The translations under genes were made by a program, and so were the position numbers. Below, one piece after another: positions 1-8,823 of a stretch of 64,000 bases of DNA (the first letter of the stretch is position 1; each line of letters begins with the position of its first letter). Origin of the DNA: Kordia periserrulae (GTDB lineage: Bacteria > Bacteroidota > Bacteroidia > Flavobacteriales > Flavobacteriaceae); the NCBI RefSeq assembly GCF_003054265.1, contig NZ_QBKT01000003.1:310001-374000 (forward strand), read 5' to 3'. The notes beneath the pieces are model-generated. The model searched no databases and was not told where the DNA came from. It saw only the letters and a program-made list of their open reading frames with translations.

Positions 1-146
1 CGATTAGTATTCTCGCCAATACTATACACCAAACGTACGTTATTCACGGATGTAGTTGCGCCGCCAGCATCTACAGAAGAAATTACAGTTTGTTGTCCAA
101 AACAGCTACTAATACAGAGCAACAGTATTATTTTTATACAATTCAT
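1..146 (-). CDS. Secreted protein, N-terminal fragment (probable T9SS-sorted protein)
   Basis: The frame opens with ATG at 146 and runs off the window start, giving 48 residues. It begins MNCIKIILLLCISSCFGQQ, a signal peptide with a possible lipobox-like Cys, followed by a stretch reading VISSVDAGGATTS and then VYSIGE. This 'V-SS-GG ... SIGE' opening is common at the N terminus of Bacteroidota proteins that end in a type IX secretion sorting domain, but the C terminus lies outside the window so this is inference. The start is 10 bp downstream of the stop of the 157-2505 gene on the same strand, so it is probably the last visible gene of that operon. Confidence 0.6.
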   Translation of the reverse strand, partial: MNCIKIILLLCISSCFGQQTVISSVDAGGATTSVNNVRLVYSIGENTN

Positions 147-156
147 GATGTTGATT

Positions 157-2505
157 TTAGTGTGTGTAATGAATTCGTACTTGTTGTATTGCCATTAATC
201 CGTTGCCTGTCCAACCGCCTGTGCCAGGTTTTACGCGTACAAAAAAAGCTCTCCAAATATTAGTACTGGGAGATACTTGAAAATTGACATTATTTGCCGT
301 AGCAATTTTGTTTGATGGGGGAAAGCTATTCGTATTTAAAGCGGTATTACTAATGGTAAAATTTCCATGAGCATTTGTTGTAGAATTAATTTGATGATAT
401 CCAATACTAAACTCTAAGAATCTGTTTGCTTGTCCATCACTTTCAGAGTACACATATTCGACCTTTTCAATGATAGCTCCTTTTGGTAATTGTATTGGTG
501 CATATATTTCTGCAATATCTCCCGGTACATTTATAAAAGAACCAAAAAATACATCTCTCGTTAAGCCAATTCCATTTTCTTCATTTCCTTTTACGAAATC
601 GAATGCAGAAACAACCAAGATTTCGGTATTGGCAGTTGTATTTGCAATCAAATTACCACTAGCATCAACTTTTACATTTCGTGTACCTGTTCCTGCTAAA
701 TTATTAATATTCACAACACCAGAATTTAATACTTTAAAAGCGGTACTTGTACTTCCAGAAGTTCCATTACCAACTTGAAAAATAGCATTCGGATCATACG
801 TGTTATACAATCCTGTTGCCATTGCTCCTTGTGCATTTACGGTATTACCTAACCCAAATACAGCGGAATACGGGTTGCTTGCCGTATTTGCTTGTCCAAA
901 AACAACGCTATGGTTTCCATCAACAGTATTACTAGAACCTGCGACAAAACCATAATTGGCATTAACTTCCACATTTTCTCCAAAAGATGCTGAATATTGT
1001 CCATTAGCGTCGCTTAAACGTCCAAAAGCAAAGGCAAAACTTTTTGTGGCTCTAGCATTATTTCCCATGGCAAAGCTATATTGGTCAGAAGTTGAGGAGG
1101 AAAGACCTCCTGCAAAACTGTACAAACCTATTGCACTTGTTTGACTTCCAAAGACAAACGAGTGATTACCCGAAGCTTCTGAATCCTCACCAACTGCAAA
1201 GCTAAAATTACCACTAGCAACGGTATTTTTTCCCAATGCTGAACTGCCTTCTCCAGAAGCTGTACTTGCGCCGCCAGCTGCAAACGCATTCTCACCTGAA
1301 GCCGAACTGCCATTTCCCATAGCAGTTGCACCAAAACCTGATGCAGTAGTTACAATTCCCGAAGCAAATGAAGAGTTTCCAGTAGCTCCATAGGTTGTAT
1401 TTGGAAATGTTGTTGTAGAAAGGTCTACAGCGTTGTTTCCAATGTTTCCGAAATTATTAGCATTTTGCCCAATTAATCGCCAACCATTTCCGTTGCCTTC
1501 ATCTAGTTGTTCCAAACCTGTACTTGGCGTTCCTACATTTGCATCTACGTAAGCTTTGGTAACCAATGCATTGCTTTGCGTGATTTCAGCAAGACTTAAA
1601 TCGCTTGCAATAATATTTCCATCTGCTTTTACACTTAAAATATTTTTTCGAGTCATGTTATCCGCGCCGTTTCCAATGATGAGTAGCGCATCGGTTTCTT
1701 CTTCATTCCATTTTCCTAAGACGGTTTGTGCATTGATTTGATTGCTCGAAATGTTTCCAAAACCAGCTACCAACGAGTTGGAGCCGTTGGCTGTATTTTG
1801 TCGTCCCAAAACCGTGGCACCATAGCCAGAAGCTTGGTTGTTTTCGCCAAAAACGGTCGTAGAAATTCCATCAGCCGTATTGTTTCGTCCGCCAGCAAAG
1901 GAATACAATCCGCGGTTGGCGTTGTCCCACTGAGTTCCATCAACCGAACCCGCTCTAAAAGCAACTTTCGATTTGTCATAAAACATTCGGCTGTCAAAAT
2001 TGATGCTGTTTTGATCTTCCGTACTGACGCTTCCTACCACAAAATTGGCATTGGTATTGGCTGCTGTGATGCGATTTGGAGCCGATTCAGAAAACGGACT
2101 CGAAACGCCTGCACTTTCCGCATATAACGCATACGGAACGGTTTTAAATTCGGTAGTGCCAAAATCTACAAAACCACTTCCTGTGTCAATTTCAGTTTTG
2201 ATAAAATGTGTGTCCAATCCCCAAGAAATGCTAGTGAAATTTCCAGAAATGATATTTCCTTCTCCAATATTGACAATGATGATTCCGTTGTCGTCCGTAG
2301 TTGTGGTATGCGATTCTTTGTAGACTTCTGTCGTCATCATATTGCCTTCTAAAATCGTAAACTGCACTGTGACATTCTGATTAGCCAAAGGTGCGCCAGT
2401 GTTGTTTGAAATTAACGCTTTGTAATTGATACCGCGTGTTTGTGCATGATGCATTCCAACATAAAAAATGGACAATAATAATAGGAGTAGATGCCGTGTT
2501 TTCAT
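157..2505 (-). CDS. Secreted protein with YadA-type head repeats
   Basis: This is a 782-residue protein with a signal peptide (residues 1-21, ending HHA). Residues about 22-133 form the N-terminal module seen in many flavobacterial surface proteins (GINYKALI... NVTVQFTI ... VPYALYAES). Residues about 198-255 and 370-560 consist of roughly 14-residue repeats such as SSALGKNTVASGNFSFAVG and ATAMGNGSSASGENAFAAGG. That pattern is the left-handed parallel beta-roll of YadA-like trimeric adhesin heads. Residues about 620-782 look like a separate beta-rich domain. There is no YadA membrane anchor and no obvious T9SS sorting domain, so export and anchoring are unexplained. It lies 5 bp after the ELWxxDGT gene in a minus-strand run. 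A role in adhesion or surface structure is inferred from the fold only. Confidence 0.8.
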   Translation of the reverse strand: MKTRHLLLLLLSIFYVGMHHAQTRGINYKALISNNTGAPLANQNVTVQFTILEGNMMTTEVYKESHTTTTDDNGIIIVNIGEGNIISGNFTSISWGLDTHFIKTEIDTGSGFVDFGTTEFKTVPYALYAESAGVSSPFSESAPNRITAANTNANFVVGSVSTEDQNSINFDSRMFYDKSKVAFRAGSVDGTQWDNANRGLYSFAGGRNNTADGISTTVFGENNQASGYGATVLGRQNTANGSNSLVAGFGNISSNQINAQTVLGKWNEEETDALLIIGNGADNMTRKNILSVKADGNIIASDLSLAEITQSNALVTKAYVDANVGTPSTGLEQLDEGNGNGWRLIGQNANNFGNIGNNAVDLSTTTFPNTTYGATGNSSFASGIVTTASGFGATAMGNGSSASGENAFAAGGASTASGEGSSALGKNTVASGNFSFAVGEDSEASGNHSFVFGSQTSAIGLYSFAGGLSSSTSDQYSFAMGNNARATKSFAFAFGRLSDANGQYSASFGENVEVNANYGFVAGSSNTVDGNHSVVFGQANTASNPYSAVFGLGNTVNAQGAMATGLYNTYDPNAIFQVGNGTSGSTSTAFKVLNSGVVNINNLAGTGTRNVKVDASGNLIANTTANTEILVVSAFDFVKGNEENGIGLTRDVFFGSFINVPGDIAEIYAPIQLPKGAIIEKVEYVYSESDGQANRFLEFSIGYHQINSTTNAHGNFTISNTALNTNSFPPSNKIATANNVNFQVSPSTNIWRAFFVRVKPGTGGWTGNGLMAIQQVRIHYTH

Positions 2506-2510
2506 AATGG

Positions 2511-4172
2511 TTAGTTTTTGAGTAATCTAAATGTTTTTGATGTAGAATTGATAGTTGTTTTCACGATATACCATCCTGAGGAAAGTGTAGAAATATCTAT
2601 GAATGCATTATGATTTTGTAGTGTACCATGTTTAATAATGCTTCCGAGAGCGTTGTATATTTGATAGTTTCCATCTTCCTGAATATTAGTAAAGTAAATA
2701 GTGTTTGAAGCAGGATTTGGATACATTGTACTATTTTGCATATCAAAATTGTTCACACTTAAAACACTAGCATCTGTTAGACTTGTCAATTCATTTCCAT
2801 TGGTTGTTGATGTACCAGAAAACCATAGCTTATTTTGAAAAATTAAAGGACTGCTACTGGATGTAAGGATGATAGGTTCTGAGTTTCCTGTCAACGCTGC
2901 TGTACCAGATGATGTTCCGTCAGTTGTCCATAATTGTTGCGAGTCAAAATAAAAGAGTTTGTTAGCATAGAAAATTGCTTTTGTAAAATCGATAGATACT
3001 CCTGTATCTGTTGCCGTCACAACTTTTACAGTGCCACTTTCTGTTCCATCGGTTTTCCAAAGTTCAAAATCTGAAGTCGTATTGTCGGAAGCTGTAAAGT
3101 ACAGTTCGTTGTTAAAAATGGTAAAGTTTGGCATATTTAATCCGCTGGCAAGATTGTCAGTATCAATGTCTTTAACTAAGCTGGAGAGCGTTCCATCGGT
3201 TTTCCAAAGTTCAGAACCTATAATTTGTCCAGAAGTTCCACTATAGCTTCTAGCTTTGAAAAAGAGTTCATTATTGTAGATTGTCAAATAACTCGGATTG
3301 CTTCCAAAACCAAACGCAGGATTTAAGTTGTTTGGGAAAATATCGTGTTTCAGCACAGTTCCGGCAGGAGTTCCGTCAGTAACCCACAATTCTCTACCTT
3401 CTGGGCTGCTATCATCTCCTGCAACAAAGTACAATTCGTTATTAAAAACGGTCATTTCGGCAATGTTTTTTAAACCGCTTCTTACTATTTCGGTATTGGC
3501 TGTGGTGCCATCCGTTTTCCACAATTCTCCAACACCATTTCTGTTTACATAAAAATATAATAAACCGTTATACACAGCTCCCAAAATGCTTTTATTGCCT
3601 TTGGTAATGTATGTTGGCGCGCCAATATTGGTATCTTCAAAGTTTTTTACAGAAACCGTTCCGCTAGGAGTTCCATCGGTTTTCCAAAGTTCAATAGAAG
3701 TACTCGTACTTCCTCTAAAATATAGTTCACCATTATATTCTATAAAGATGTCTTTGTCTTCATTAAAATTACTATCCAATCCATTGGAAGATCCTGTACG
3801 AACATCTTTTAGTAACATGGTTCCTGCGTCTGTTCCGTCAGTTTTGTATAATTCCGTTCCAATACCTGAAACAAAAGCGGTAAAGTACAATTCACCATTC
3901 ATTACATACAATGATTCTGGAGAGTAGCCTGCGCCACCATTCAAATTACCAGCAACAAGTTGTGTTCCTGCGAGCGTTCCATCACTTTTGTATAATTTTC
4001 TAAATGATGGCGTGATGTCAATGGATTGAAAATACAATTCGCCATTAAATTCTGTGATATATTTTGGAGCACCTCCATTGCTTCCTGACCAAACATCAAT
4101 TTGCTCAAACGTGTATTGCGCATTTAGTTGTATTGCAAAAAGAAATAGGATTCCGAGTAGTATTTTTTTCAT
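2511..4172 (-). CDS. ELWxxDGT-repeat protein with T9SS sorting domain
   Basis: This is a 553-residue protein with a signal peptide (about residues 1-18, ending LNA). At least nine repeats contain ELWKTDGT, ELWVTDGT or LYKSDGT followed by a G-T pair and a YNGELYF/FNNELYF strand, which is the ELWxxDGT repeat family and probably forms a beta-propeller-like array. The last 70 residues hold a type A T9SS C-terminal sorting domain (YPNPASNTIYF ... GWYIVKTTI ... FRLLKN), so the protein should cross the outer membrane and be anchored or released. Its ligand is unknown. It follows the 4191-4742 gene by 18 bp and precedes the YadA-head gene by 5 bp. Confidence 0.88.
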   Translation of the reverse strand: MKKILLGILFLFAIQLNAQYTFEQIDVWSGSNGGAPKYITEFNGELYFQSIDITPSFRKLYKSDGTLAGTQLVAGNLNGGAGYSPESLYVMNGELYFTAFVSGIGTELYKTDGTDAGTMLLKDVRTGSSNGLDSNFNEDKDIFIEYNGELYFRGSTSTSIELWKTDGTPSGTVSVKNFEDTNIGAPTYITKGNKSILGAVYNGLLYFYVNRNGVGELWKTDGTTANTEIVRSGLKNIAEMTVFNNELYFVAGDDSSPEGRELWVTDGTPAGTVLKHDIFPNNLNPAFGFGSNPSYLTIYNNELFFKARSYSGTSGQIIGSELWKTDGTLSSLVKDIDTDNLASGLNMPNFTIFNNELYFTASDNTTSDFELWKTDGTESGTVKVVTATDTGVSIDFTKAIFYANKLFYFDSQQLWTTDGTSSGTAALTGNSEPIILTSSSSPLIFQNKLWFSGTSTTNGNELTSLTDASVLSVNNFDMQNSTMYPNPASNTIYFTNIQEDGNYQIYNALGSIIKHGTLQNHNAFIDISTLSSGWYIVKTTINSTSKTFRLLKN

Positions 4173-4190
4173 GTGTTTGTTTTTGTACTA

Positions 4191-4742
4191 TTATTTTCTT
4201 CTAGATTCGTTAACCGTAAATTCAACTTTTACGGTGGTTTCTACCGTTTTTTCAGATCCATCATCGTTGCGGATTTTGAGTTGTATCGTGTCTTCAAAAT
4301 GTCCAGAAACGGTTCTGCGCTTTTTGACGATGCCGTCTTTCCATGCCGAAACTTTTGTAATGGTTGTTGGCGAACAGCCCGTAAAATCGCCGTCAATTTT
4401 TTTGTACGGCTGACTGTTGTTGCCATCAATAAAATTCAGGCTTCCACAACCTGAAGTGAATTTTTTAGTATCGTGTGTTCCCTCACTTGCTTCGCCTGCA
4501 AAGTGACGATTGATGTAGTGAATTTGAAAACCATCTGCAGTCATCAATTTGGAAGCATTTACATTGCTAGCGCCTTCAAAAAGTTCCAAGTTTGCTTGAC
4601 TCATATAGTTTCCCTTTTCAGGATAAAAAGTATGCGTTCCTTGTAACGGTCCGTCGTTGAATGTAATTTTGATAAAGTGTTTTTTGTTTTGTGAAAACAC
4701 CGTCGTTCCACATAAAAACACTAGAATTAGTAATTGTTTCAT
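4191..4742 (-). CDS. Secreted hypothetical protein
   Basis: I do not recognise this 183-residue protein. It has a signal peptide (residues 1-17, MKQLLILVFLCGTTVFS) and a mature part rich in beta-strand-like segments, with two cysteines (in SGCGSLNF and TGCSPTT) that could form a disulfide in the periplasm. The tail is basic (ESRRK). It sits 11 bp after the DUF4412 gene and 18 bp before the ELWxxDGT gene on the same strand, so it is probably co-transcribed with them. No catalytic motif is visible. Confidence 0.75.
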   Translation of the reverse strand: MKQLLILVFLCGTTVFSQNKKHFIKITFNDGPLQGTHTFYPEKGNYMSQANLELFEGASNVNASKLMTADGFQIHYINRHFAGEASEGTHDTKKFTSGCGSLNFIDGNNSQPYKKIDGDFTGCSPTTITKVSAWKDGIVKKRRTVSGHFEDTIQLKIRNDDGSEKTVETTVKVEFTVNESRRK

Positions 4743-4753
4743 CGTATTATTTT

Positions 4754-5524
4754 TTACATGGAAGTATATTCGTTCGCGTTGATTTTTACGCTAGCATTCG
4801 TATCGATTTTGATGACTTTTACAGAACCACTCTCATTGGCTGCTTTGTAATTGAGTTCTAACACAAAACCTTCAAACGGACCGTCTTTTTTCATTCCGAG
4901 AATAGGCACAAACTTTTGCTTGATTGGGAAGTTTTTGGCAACCCACGCATGCACAGTTCCGCCTTCATTTTTATATACATACTCTTCACAGGAATAACCA
5001 AGAATGGTTTTGGTATTGCCTGTTTTTTCCAAATCGTTGTGTTGAGGTATGTTGTCTGAATAGGCAAGTTGTCCGAGTTCTTCACGAGATACTTTCTTTT
5101 TAATTTTCATGCCTGACATGTCCATAAACATCGTACTTGACGTTGGCGTGATGACTGCGTAGACTTTTCCGCCACTATCATCACCCATATTGTCTAATTT
5201 CATACAGATAACATCCGCATTTTTATTATCGAACAAAAAATCGAGTTGCGCTTTTTCGTTGCCTTCGGTTTGCATTTCGAGCGTTATCATTTGATTGAAA
5301 GTGTATGAATCGCTCGTAGCTTTGTTGGTTGCTTTGGCAGGATTTAATACTTTATCAAGCATTTTGTCAGCGGCTTTTTCCGCTTCTTCCATCGCTTTTT
5401 GTTCTACTTTTTGCGTTGCCTTTTCTTCAACCCTATTTTGAATTCGTTTAAGCAATTGTGCATGTGTCATTTGCGAGGCCAAGAGAAAGCTTACACAAAG
5501 ACTGAGTTTAAAAATTGTTTTCAT
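4754..5524 (-). CDS. DUF4412-like secreted protein
   Basis: This 256-residue protein has a signal peptide (residues 1-22, ending THA), a charged helical segment (residues about 25-65, with repeated EKA/KAADKML motifs) and a C-terminal domain that resembles DUF4412: MDMSGMKIKK, then a segment reading LGYSCEEYVY followed by WVAKNFPI. Such proteins are periplasmic or lipid-facing and of unknown function. It is the first gene of the minus-strand run and is separated by 156 bp from the divergent sigma factor at 5681, so both directions probably share a control region. Confidence 0.75.
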   Translation of the reverse strand: MKTIFKLSLCVSFLLASQMTHAQLLKRIQNRVEEKATQKVEQKAMEEAEKAADKMLDKVLNPAKATNKATSDSYTFNQMITLEMQTEGNEKAQLDFLFDNKNADVICMKLDNMGDDSGGKVYAVITPTSSTMFMDMSGMKIKKKVSREELGQLAYSDNIPQHNDLEKTGNTKTILGYSCEEYVYKNEGGTVHAWVAKNFPIKQKFVPILGMKKDGPFEGFVLELNYKAANESGSVKVIKIDTNASVKINANEYTSM

Positions 5525-5680
5525 GATTATTACGTTTCGTTTCCTCTTTATATATTTACAAGAAGAAAGGTTAACATCGCATGAAAATTATTTTTTAAAA
5601 GCTGTGTAAAACCCAGTAAAAACAAAGGACTACAACTTTTTTATTTTTTTAGTTAACCTTTTGAATTGATTTTAGACTGA

Positions 5681-6220
5681 ATGGATAAACAACAATTAGA
5701 TGTACAATCGCGACTTCGGAATGATGATAAAAAAGCATTGGAAGAAGTGTATGTAACATATAAAGAAGCGTTTGTAAATTACGGATTGCGATTTAATTTG
5801 GATAGAGAAGATTTGATTGATGTGTACCAAGACAGTGTGATTGCCATGTATCAAAATTTTGTCACGAAAAAAACACAGCTTGACAATAGTTCCTTAAAAA
5901 CCTATTTATTCAGTATTGGAAAACATAAAATTTACGACCGTTTAAAAGAGCGCATACAGTTTGTAGGTGCTGTTGTTGTGGAAGACGATTATGAAGAAGT
6001 AAATTTAGGCGAAAGCACGTTGACGAAAGAACAACAATTGTTGCGTCAATATTTTTCCCGCTTGGGCGAAAGCTGTCAGCAGATACTAAAACTATTTTAT
6101 TACCGCAGTTTGAGTATCAAAGAAATTGTACAGAAAACCCATTATAAAGATGAAAACACCGTGAAAAGTCATAAATCACGATGTTTAAAAAAATTAATCG
6201 CATTGATAAAACAAGATTGA
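5681..6220 (+). CDS. ECF-type RNA polymerase sigma factor
   Basis: This 179-residue protein has the two-domain ECF layout. Region 2 is at residues about 25-95 (EDLIDVYQDSVIAMYQNF and SLKTYLFSIGKHKIYDRLKE). Region 4 is at about 120-176, with the helix-turn-helix SIKEIVQKTHYKDENTVKSH followed by KSRCLKKL. It would direct RNA polymerase to a specific promoter set. The stop overlaps the start of the next gene by one base, which implies translational coupling to a putative anti-sigma partner. The surface-protein operon diverging at 5524 is a plausible target, but no shared promoter motif was established. Confidence 0.9.
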   Translation: MDKQQLDVQSRLRNDDKKALEEVYVTYKEAFVNYGLRFNLDREDLIDVYQDSVIAMYQNFVTKKTQLDNSSLKTYLFSIGKHKIYDRLKERIQFVGAVVVEDDYEEVNLGESTLTKEQQLLRQYFSRLGESCQQILKLFYYRSLSIKEIVQKTHYKDENTVKSHKSRCLKKLIALIKQD

Positions 6221-6960
6221 TGGAACCAGAAGAATTGATTCAAAAATATATACAAGATTCACTCAACGAAGCCGAAAAAGTACAGTTTGAAACTTTGCTA
6301 AAAAGCGATGCTGCGTTTGCACAAAAAGTAACTGAATTTGAAAATGTGCATGCAGCTATCAAAGCGAATGAAAAGGCAGAATTAAAGTCACATTTGCAAC
6401 AGTTGGAAGCGAATGAAAATATGTCAAATCCGACGAAAAAGACGGTCAAAAAAAGCATTCGTTTGGCAATCGCGGTAGTAATTTTAGTAGTTATCGGACT
6501 GATTGGAAATTATTTCATGCAGCAAGCCAACTTGAACGAAACCTTGTATGCAACCTATTTTGAACCGTATCCAAATGCGTTGGCACCTGTAACGCGTGGA
6601 CAAGAAACTCCCGCAGAAGCACTTCCAAAAGCGATGCGATTGTATGAAGACGGAAAATATCAAGAAGCATTTGACATGATTTCTGAAATCATCAAAAGTC
6701 AAGAAAATCCTGAAACGGACGTATTATTTTATCAGGCGATGTGTTTGTTGAATTTACAACAAGAAACAGAAGCGTTGAATATTCTCAGAGAAATCAAACA
6801 CAAAGAAACCCGCTTTACACCACAAATTTATTGGTATGGTGCGTTGATTCACATCAAATTTAAAGAAAACGAAAAAGCGTTGAAAGCGTTGCAATATATG
6901 GACGAAATTCAAACGACATTCAAATCGAAAGAACGTGAAATCTTAAAGCAGAAATTGTGA
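6220..6960 (+). CDS. Membrane protein with TPR-like tail, putative anti-sigma partner
   Basis: A start at 6220 (MEPEELIQ, 246 residues) is preferred over an upstream in-frame ATG at 6181, because TGATG couples it to the sigma-factor stop. Residues 1-75 are acidic and helical like the cytoplasmic part of Bacteroidota anti-sigma proteins (YIQDSLNEAEKVQFETLL). One membrane segment lies at about 84-104 (IRLAIAVVILVVIGLIGNYF). The periplasmic C terminus carries TPR-like helices (LYEDGKYQEAFDMI, LFYQAMCLLNLQQETEAL). There is no zinc-binding HxxxCxxC motif, so the anti-sigma role is inferred from position and topology. Confidence 0.75.
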   Translation: MEPEELIQKYIQDSLNEAEKVQFETLLKSDAAFAQKVTEFENVHAAIKANEKAELKSHLQQLEANENMSNPTKKTVKKSIRLAIAVVILVVIGLIGNYFMQQANLNETLYATYFEPYPNALAPVTRGQETPAEALPKAMRLYEDGKYQEAFDMISEIIKSQENPETDVLFYQAMCLLNLQQETEALNILREIKHKETRFTPQIYWYGALIHIKFKENEKALKALQYMDEIQTTFKSKEREILKQKL

Positions 6961-6964
6961 AAAA

Positions 6965-7729
6965 TCACTGAATTTCGTTGTTGATTAAATCAAGAATGGA
7001 ATTCAATTCTTTCAGCAACGGTTTGTAATGCGCTTCGGAAGTAGAATAACTCACCAAGTAAAACATCATAATATTATTTTCAAACTCAAGTGATGCTAAA
7101 AGATTCAAATTACTCACGTAGTTCTCTTTTTGTAAAAACTCAGTTTCTGGACTCGTGGTCGACAGTTGAAAAATAGTTTTGATGCTGTTGGCATTAGTTC
7201 TAAACATATCCAACACTCTAGCTCGTTGCTCGCCAAGTTCGCCTTCTTGCTTTGAAATATCTTTCAAAATAGCTTCCCAATTCGTCAATAATTTGCGCAG
7301 TTTGTCATTAGAAATATCTTTTAAACTTCCCGAATTAATCATTTCATTCAACAGTGAATTGTTGGCATTAAAATACACATCGAATGAAAATGACCGCGAT
7401 AATAACTCAGAAAATTCTTTTTCAGAAAGGTTTTCGTTCGGATTGTTGGTGTAATTGAGAATCGTTTTGGCACCTTCATAATTTCGCTCGTTCACTTCCA
7501 TGAGCTGAATCAGCTTGCGTTTACTGGTTTCAAACTCTTCTTTCAGTCCTTTTAAATAGGTTTGTTCTTTGGCTTCTAAAATGCTTCGTTCTCTGCTATT
7601 ATTGATACCAACCGCGATTAAAATTCCAATCACAACCAACACAATTTCGCCGATAGCATACACAACATATTTTCCTATTTTACTTTTTGAGAGGGAATTG
7701 AGTCTGAATTTTCTAAAAAAACGCGCCAT
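6965..7729 (-). CDS. DUF6090-like membrane protein
   Basis: The preferred start is the ATG at 7729 (MARFFRKFRLNSLSKSK, 254 residues); an in-frame ATG at 7753 adds eight residues that do not match the family's usual start. After the basic N terminus comes KIGKYVVYAIGEIVLVVIGI, the conserved single membrane segment of DUF6090 proteins, then a mostly helical extracytoplasmic part with coiled-coil character. The function is unknown. It converges on the 6220-6960 gene with a 4-bp gap, so transcription from the two sides must overlap or end within the genes. Confidence 0.75.
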   Translation of the reverse strand: MARFFRKFRLNSLSKSKIGKYVVYAIGEIVLVVIGILIAVGINNSRERSILEAKEQTYLKGLKEEFETSKRKLIQLMEVNERNYEGAKTILNYTNNPNENLSEKEFSELLSRSFSFDVYFNANNSLLNEMINSGSLKDISNDKLRKLLTNWEAILKDISKQEGELGEQRARVLDMFRTNANSIKTIFQLSTTSPETEFLQKENYVSNLNLLASLEFENNIMMFYLVSYSTSEAHYKPLLKELNSILDLINNEIQ

Positions 7730-7971
7730 GTTTATATGATATGATAGATTCACTTTTGTGAAAACTAAAGGTATTATTATTTCTTGGATTTCAAAAAGGC
7801 AATTTCAATGTCAAATCGAGTTTTTGGTTTGAAGTATTTTGAAACTATCAATCAGGTCACTTTGATTTCTAAGATAAAAGCAAGTAGTTTTTGTTGAAAA
7901 TTTTAGTTGCTTTATGGGAAGCTGAATCAAGTTTAGCTTGACTAAAATATATTTTCAATTTTAAGTAGAAA

Positions 7972-8213
7972 CCATTAGTACATTTTCAAATTATCAAAAT
8001 GATACATTGAAAAAGTCGTCACTTCGAGTGAAATTCTGAAAGAATTTTGTATCGAGAAGTACTTGGAAACCACAATTTTCAAATGATGAATGCTGAATTA
8101 TTTTTTAAACGTAAACTCCTAAACTTATAAACTCATAAACTAAAAAAGCTTCACAGTAGTTCTCGATACAATTTTCTTCATTTCATTTCGAAAACCACTC
8201 GAACGGACGTTTT
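7972..8213. repeat. Intergenic mosaic repeats downstream of maf
   Basis: The 488-bp gap between 7730 and 8218 holds no convincing gene. Positions 7972-8064 are the reverse complement of a related copy at 15713-15805. Shared parts are a palindrome-like block ending GTATCGAGAAGTACT, a CACTTCGAGTGAAAT block, and a flank reading ATTTTCAAATTATCAAAATG. A diverged half copy (TTCTCGATACAATTTTC ... CACTCGAACGGACG) follows at about 8155-8213. These belong to a repeat family seen again at 15713, 18075, 18225 and 18353. The first part of the gap (7754-7970) shows nothing recognisable. Confidence 0.7.
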
Positions 8214-8218
8214 AGGAA

Positions 8219-8812
8219 TTAAAATAGCTCCTCAATCTCAGAAAAAACTTGATACACCAAATGTGTTGGCAATCCTACAACATTGGTGTACGAACCTTCA
8301 ATACGCGCCACTTTTGTATAGCCAATCCATTCTTGAATGCCGTACGCGCCAGCTTTGTCAAACGGTTTGAAGTTATTGACGTAATACCAAATTTCTTCGT
8401 CGGATATTGGTTCAAACGTAACTTTCGTGACTTCGTGAACGGTTTTTTGAGAAGTCGCTGTCGTAAAGCAAACGGAGGTAATGACATCGTGGGTTTTTCC
8501 GCTCATGGCAGCAATCATTTCAAACGCTTCTTGGGCATTTTGGGGTTTGGCTAAAGAAACACCTTCATGCCAAACTACGGTATCGGACGTTACTAAAATA
8601 TCATTTGCTTTCAATTCATTTACAAAAACAGAAGCTTTCAATTCCGCTAAATAATCCGAGATTTCGTGATGCTGTAAATGTTCGGGATAAATTTCTTCTA
8701 CGGATTTGAGTCGAATTTCAAAATTTAATCCTAAATCTTTAAAAAACTGTTGTCGTCGCGGCGAACCTGAGGCTAAAATGATGTTGTATGTGGAAGAAAG
8801 TGTGTGTAGCAT
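8219..8812 (-). CDS. Maf-family nucleotide pyrophosphatase
   Basis: This 197-residue protein matches the Maf/YhdE family in length. The N terminus carries the signature ASGSPRRQQFFKDLG (residues about 15-29), followed by SDTVVWHEG and KPQNAQEAFEMI, then YGIQEWIG and the closing motif EGSYTNVVGLP. Maf proteins hydrolyse dTTP, UTP or modified nucleotides to monophosphates and act in nucleotide-pool cleaning. It lies 11 bp after the prenyltransferase gene in a five-gene minus-strand cluster that also holds the KdsC-like and DUF2520 genes. Confidence 0.9.
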   Translation of the reverse strand: MLHTLSSTYNIILASGSPRRQQFFKDLGLNFEIRLKSVEEIYPEHLQHHEISDYLAELKASVFVNELKANDILVTSDTVVWHEGVSLAKPQNAQEAFEMIAAMSGKTHDVITSVCFTTATSQKTVHEVTKVTFEPISDEEIWYYVNNFKPFDKAGAYGIQEWIGYTKVARIEGSYTNVVGLPTHLVYQVFSEIEELF

Positions 8813-8823
8813 AAGTTTTTAAA

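Noticed and set aside
47-146. GGAGGG in the alginate leaders as a ribosome binding site
   Set aside because: It lies 25-32 nt before the nearest ATG, too far for Shine-Dalgarno function, and Bacteroidota rarely use strong SD sites. The coordinates given here are nominal; the motifs are at 38807 and 46276.
1726-2127. 133-codon plus-strand frame inside the YadA-head gene
   Set aside because: It is antisense to a gene with clear repeats and a signal peptide, and its product has no coherent features.
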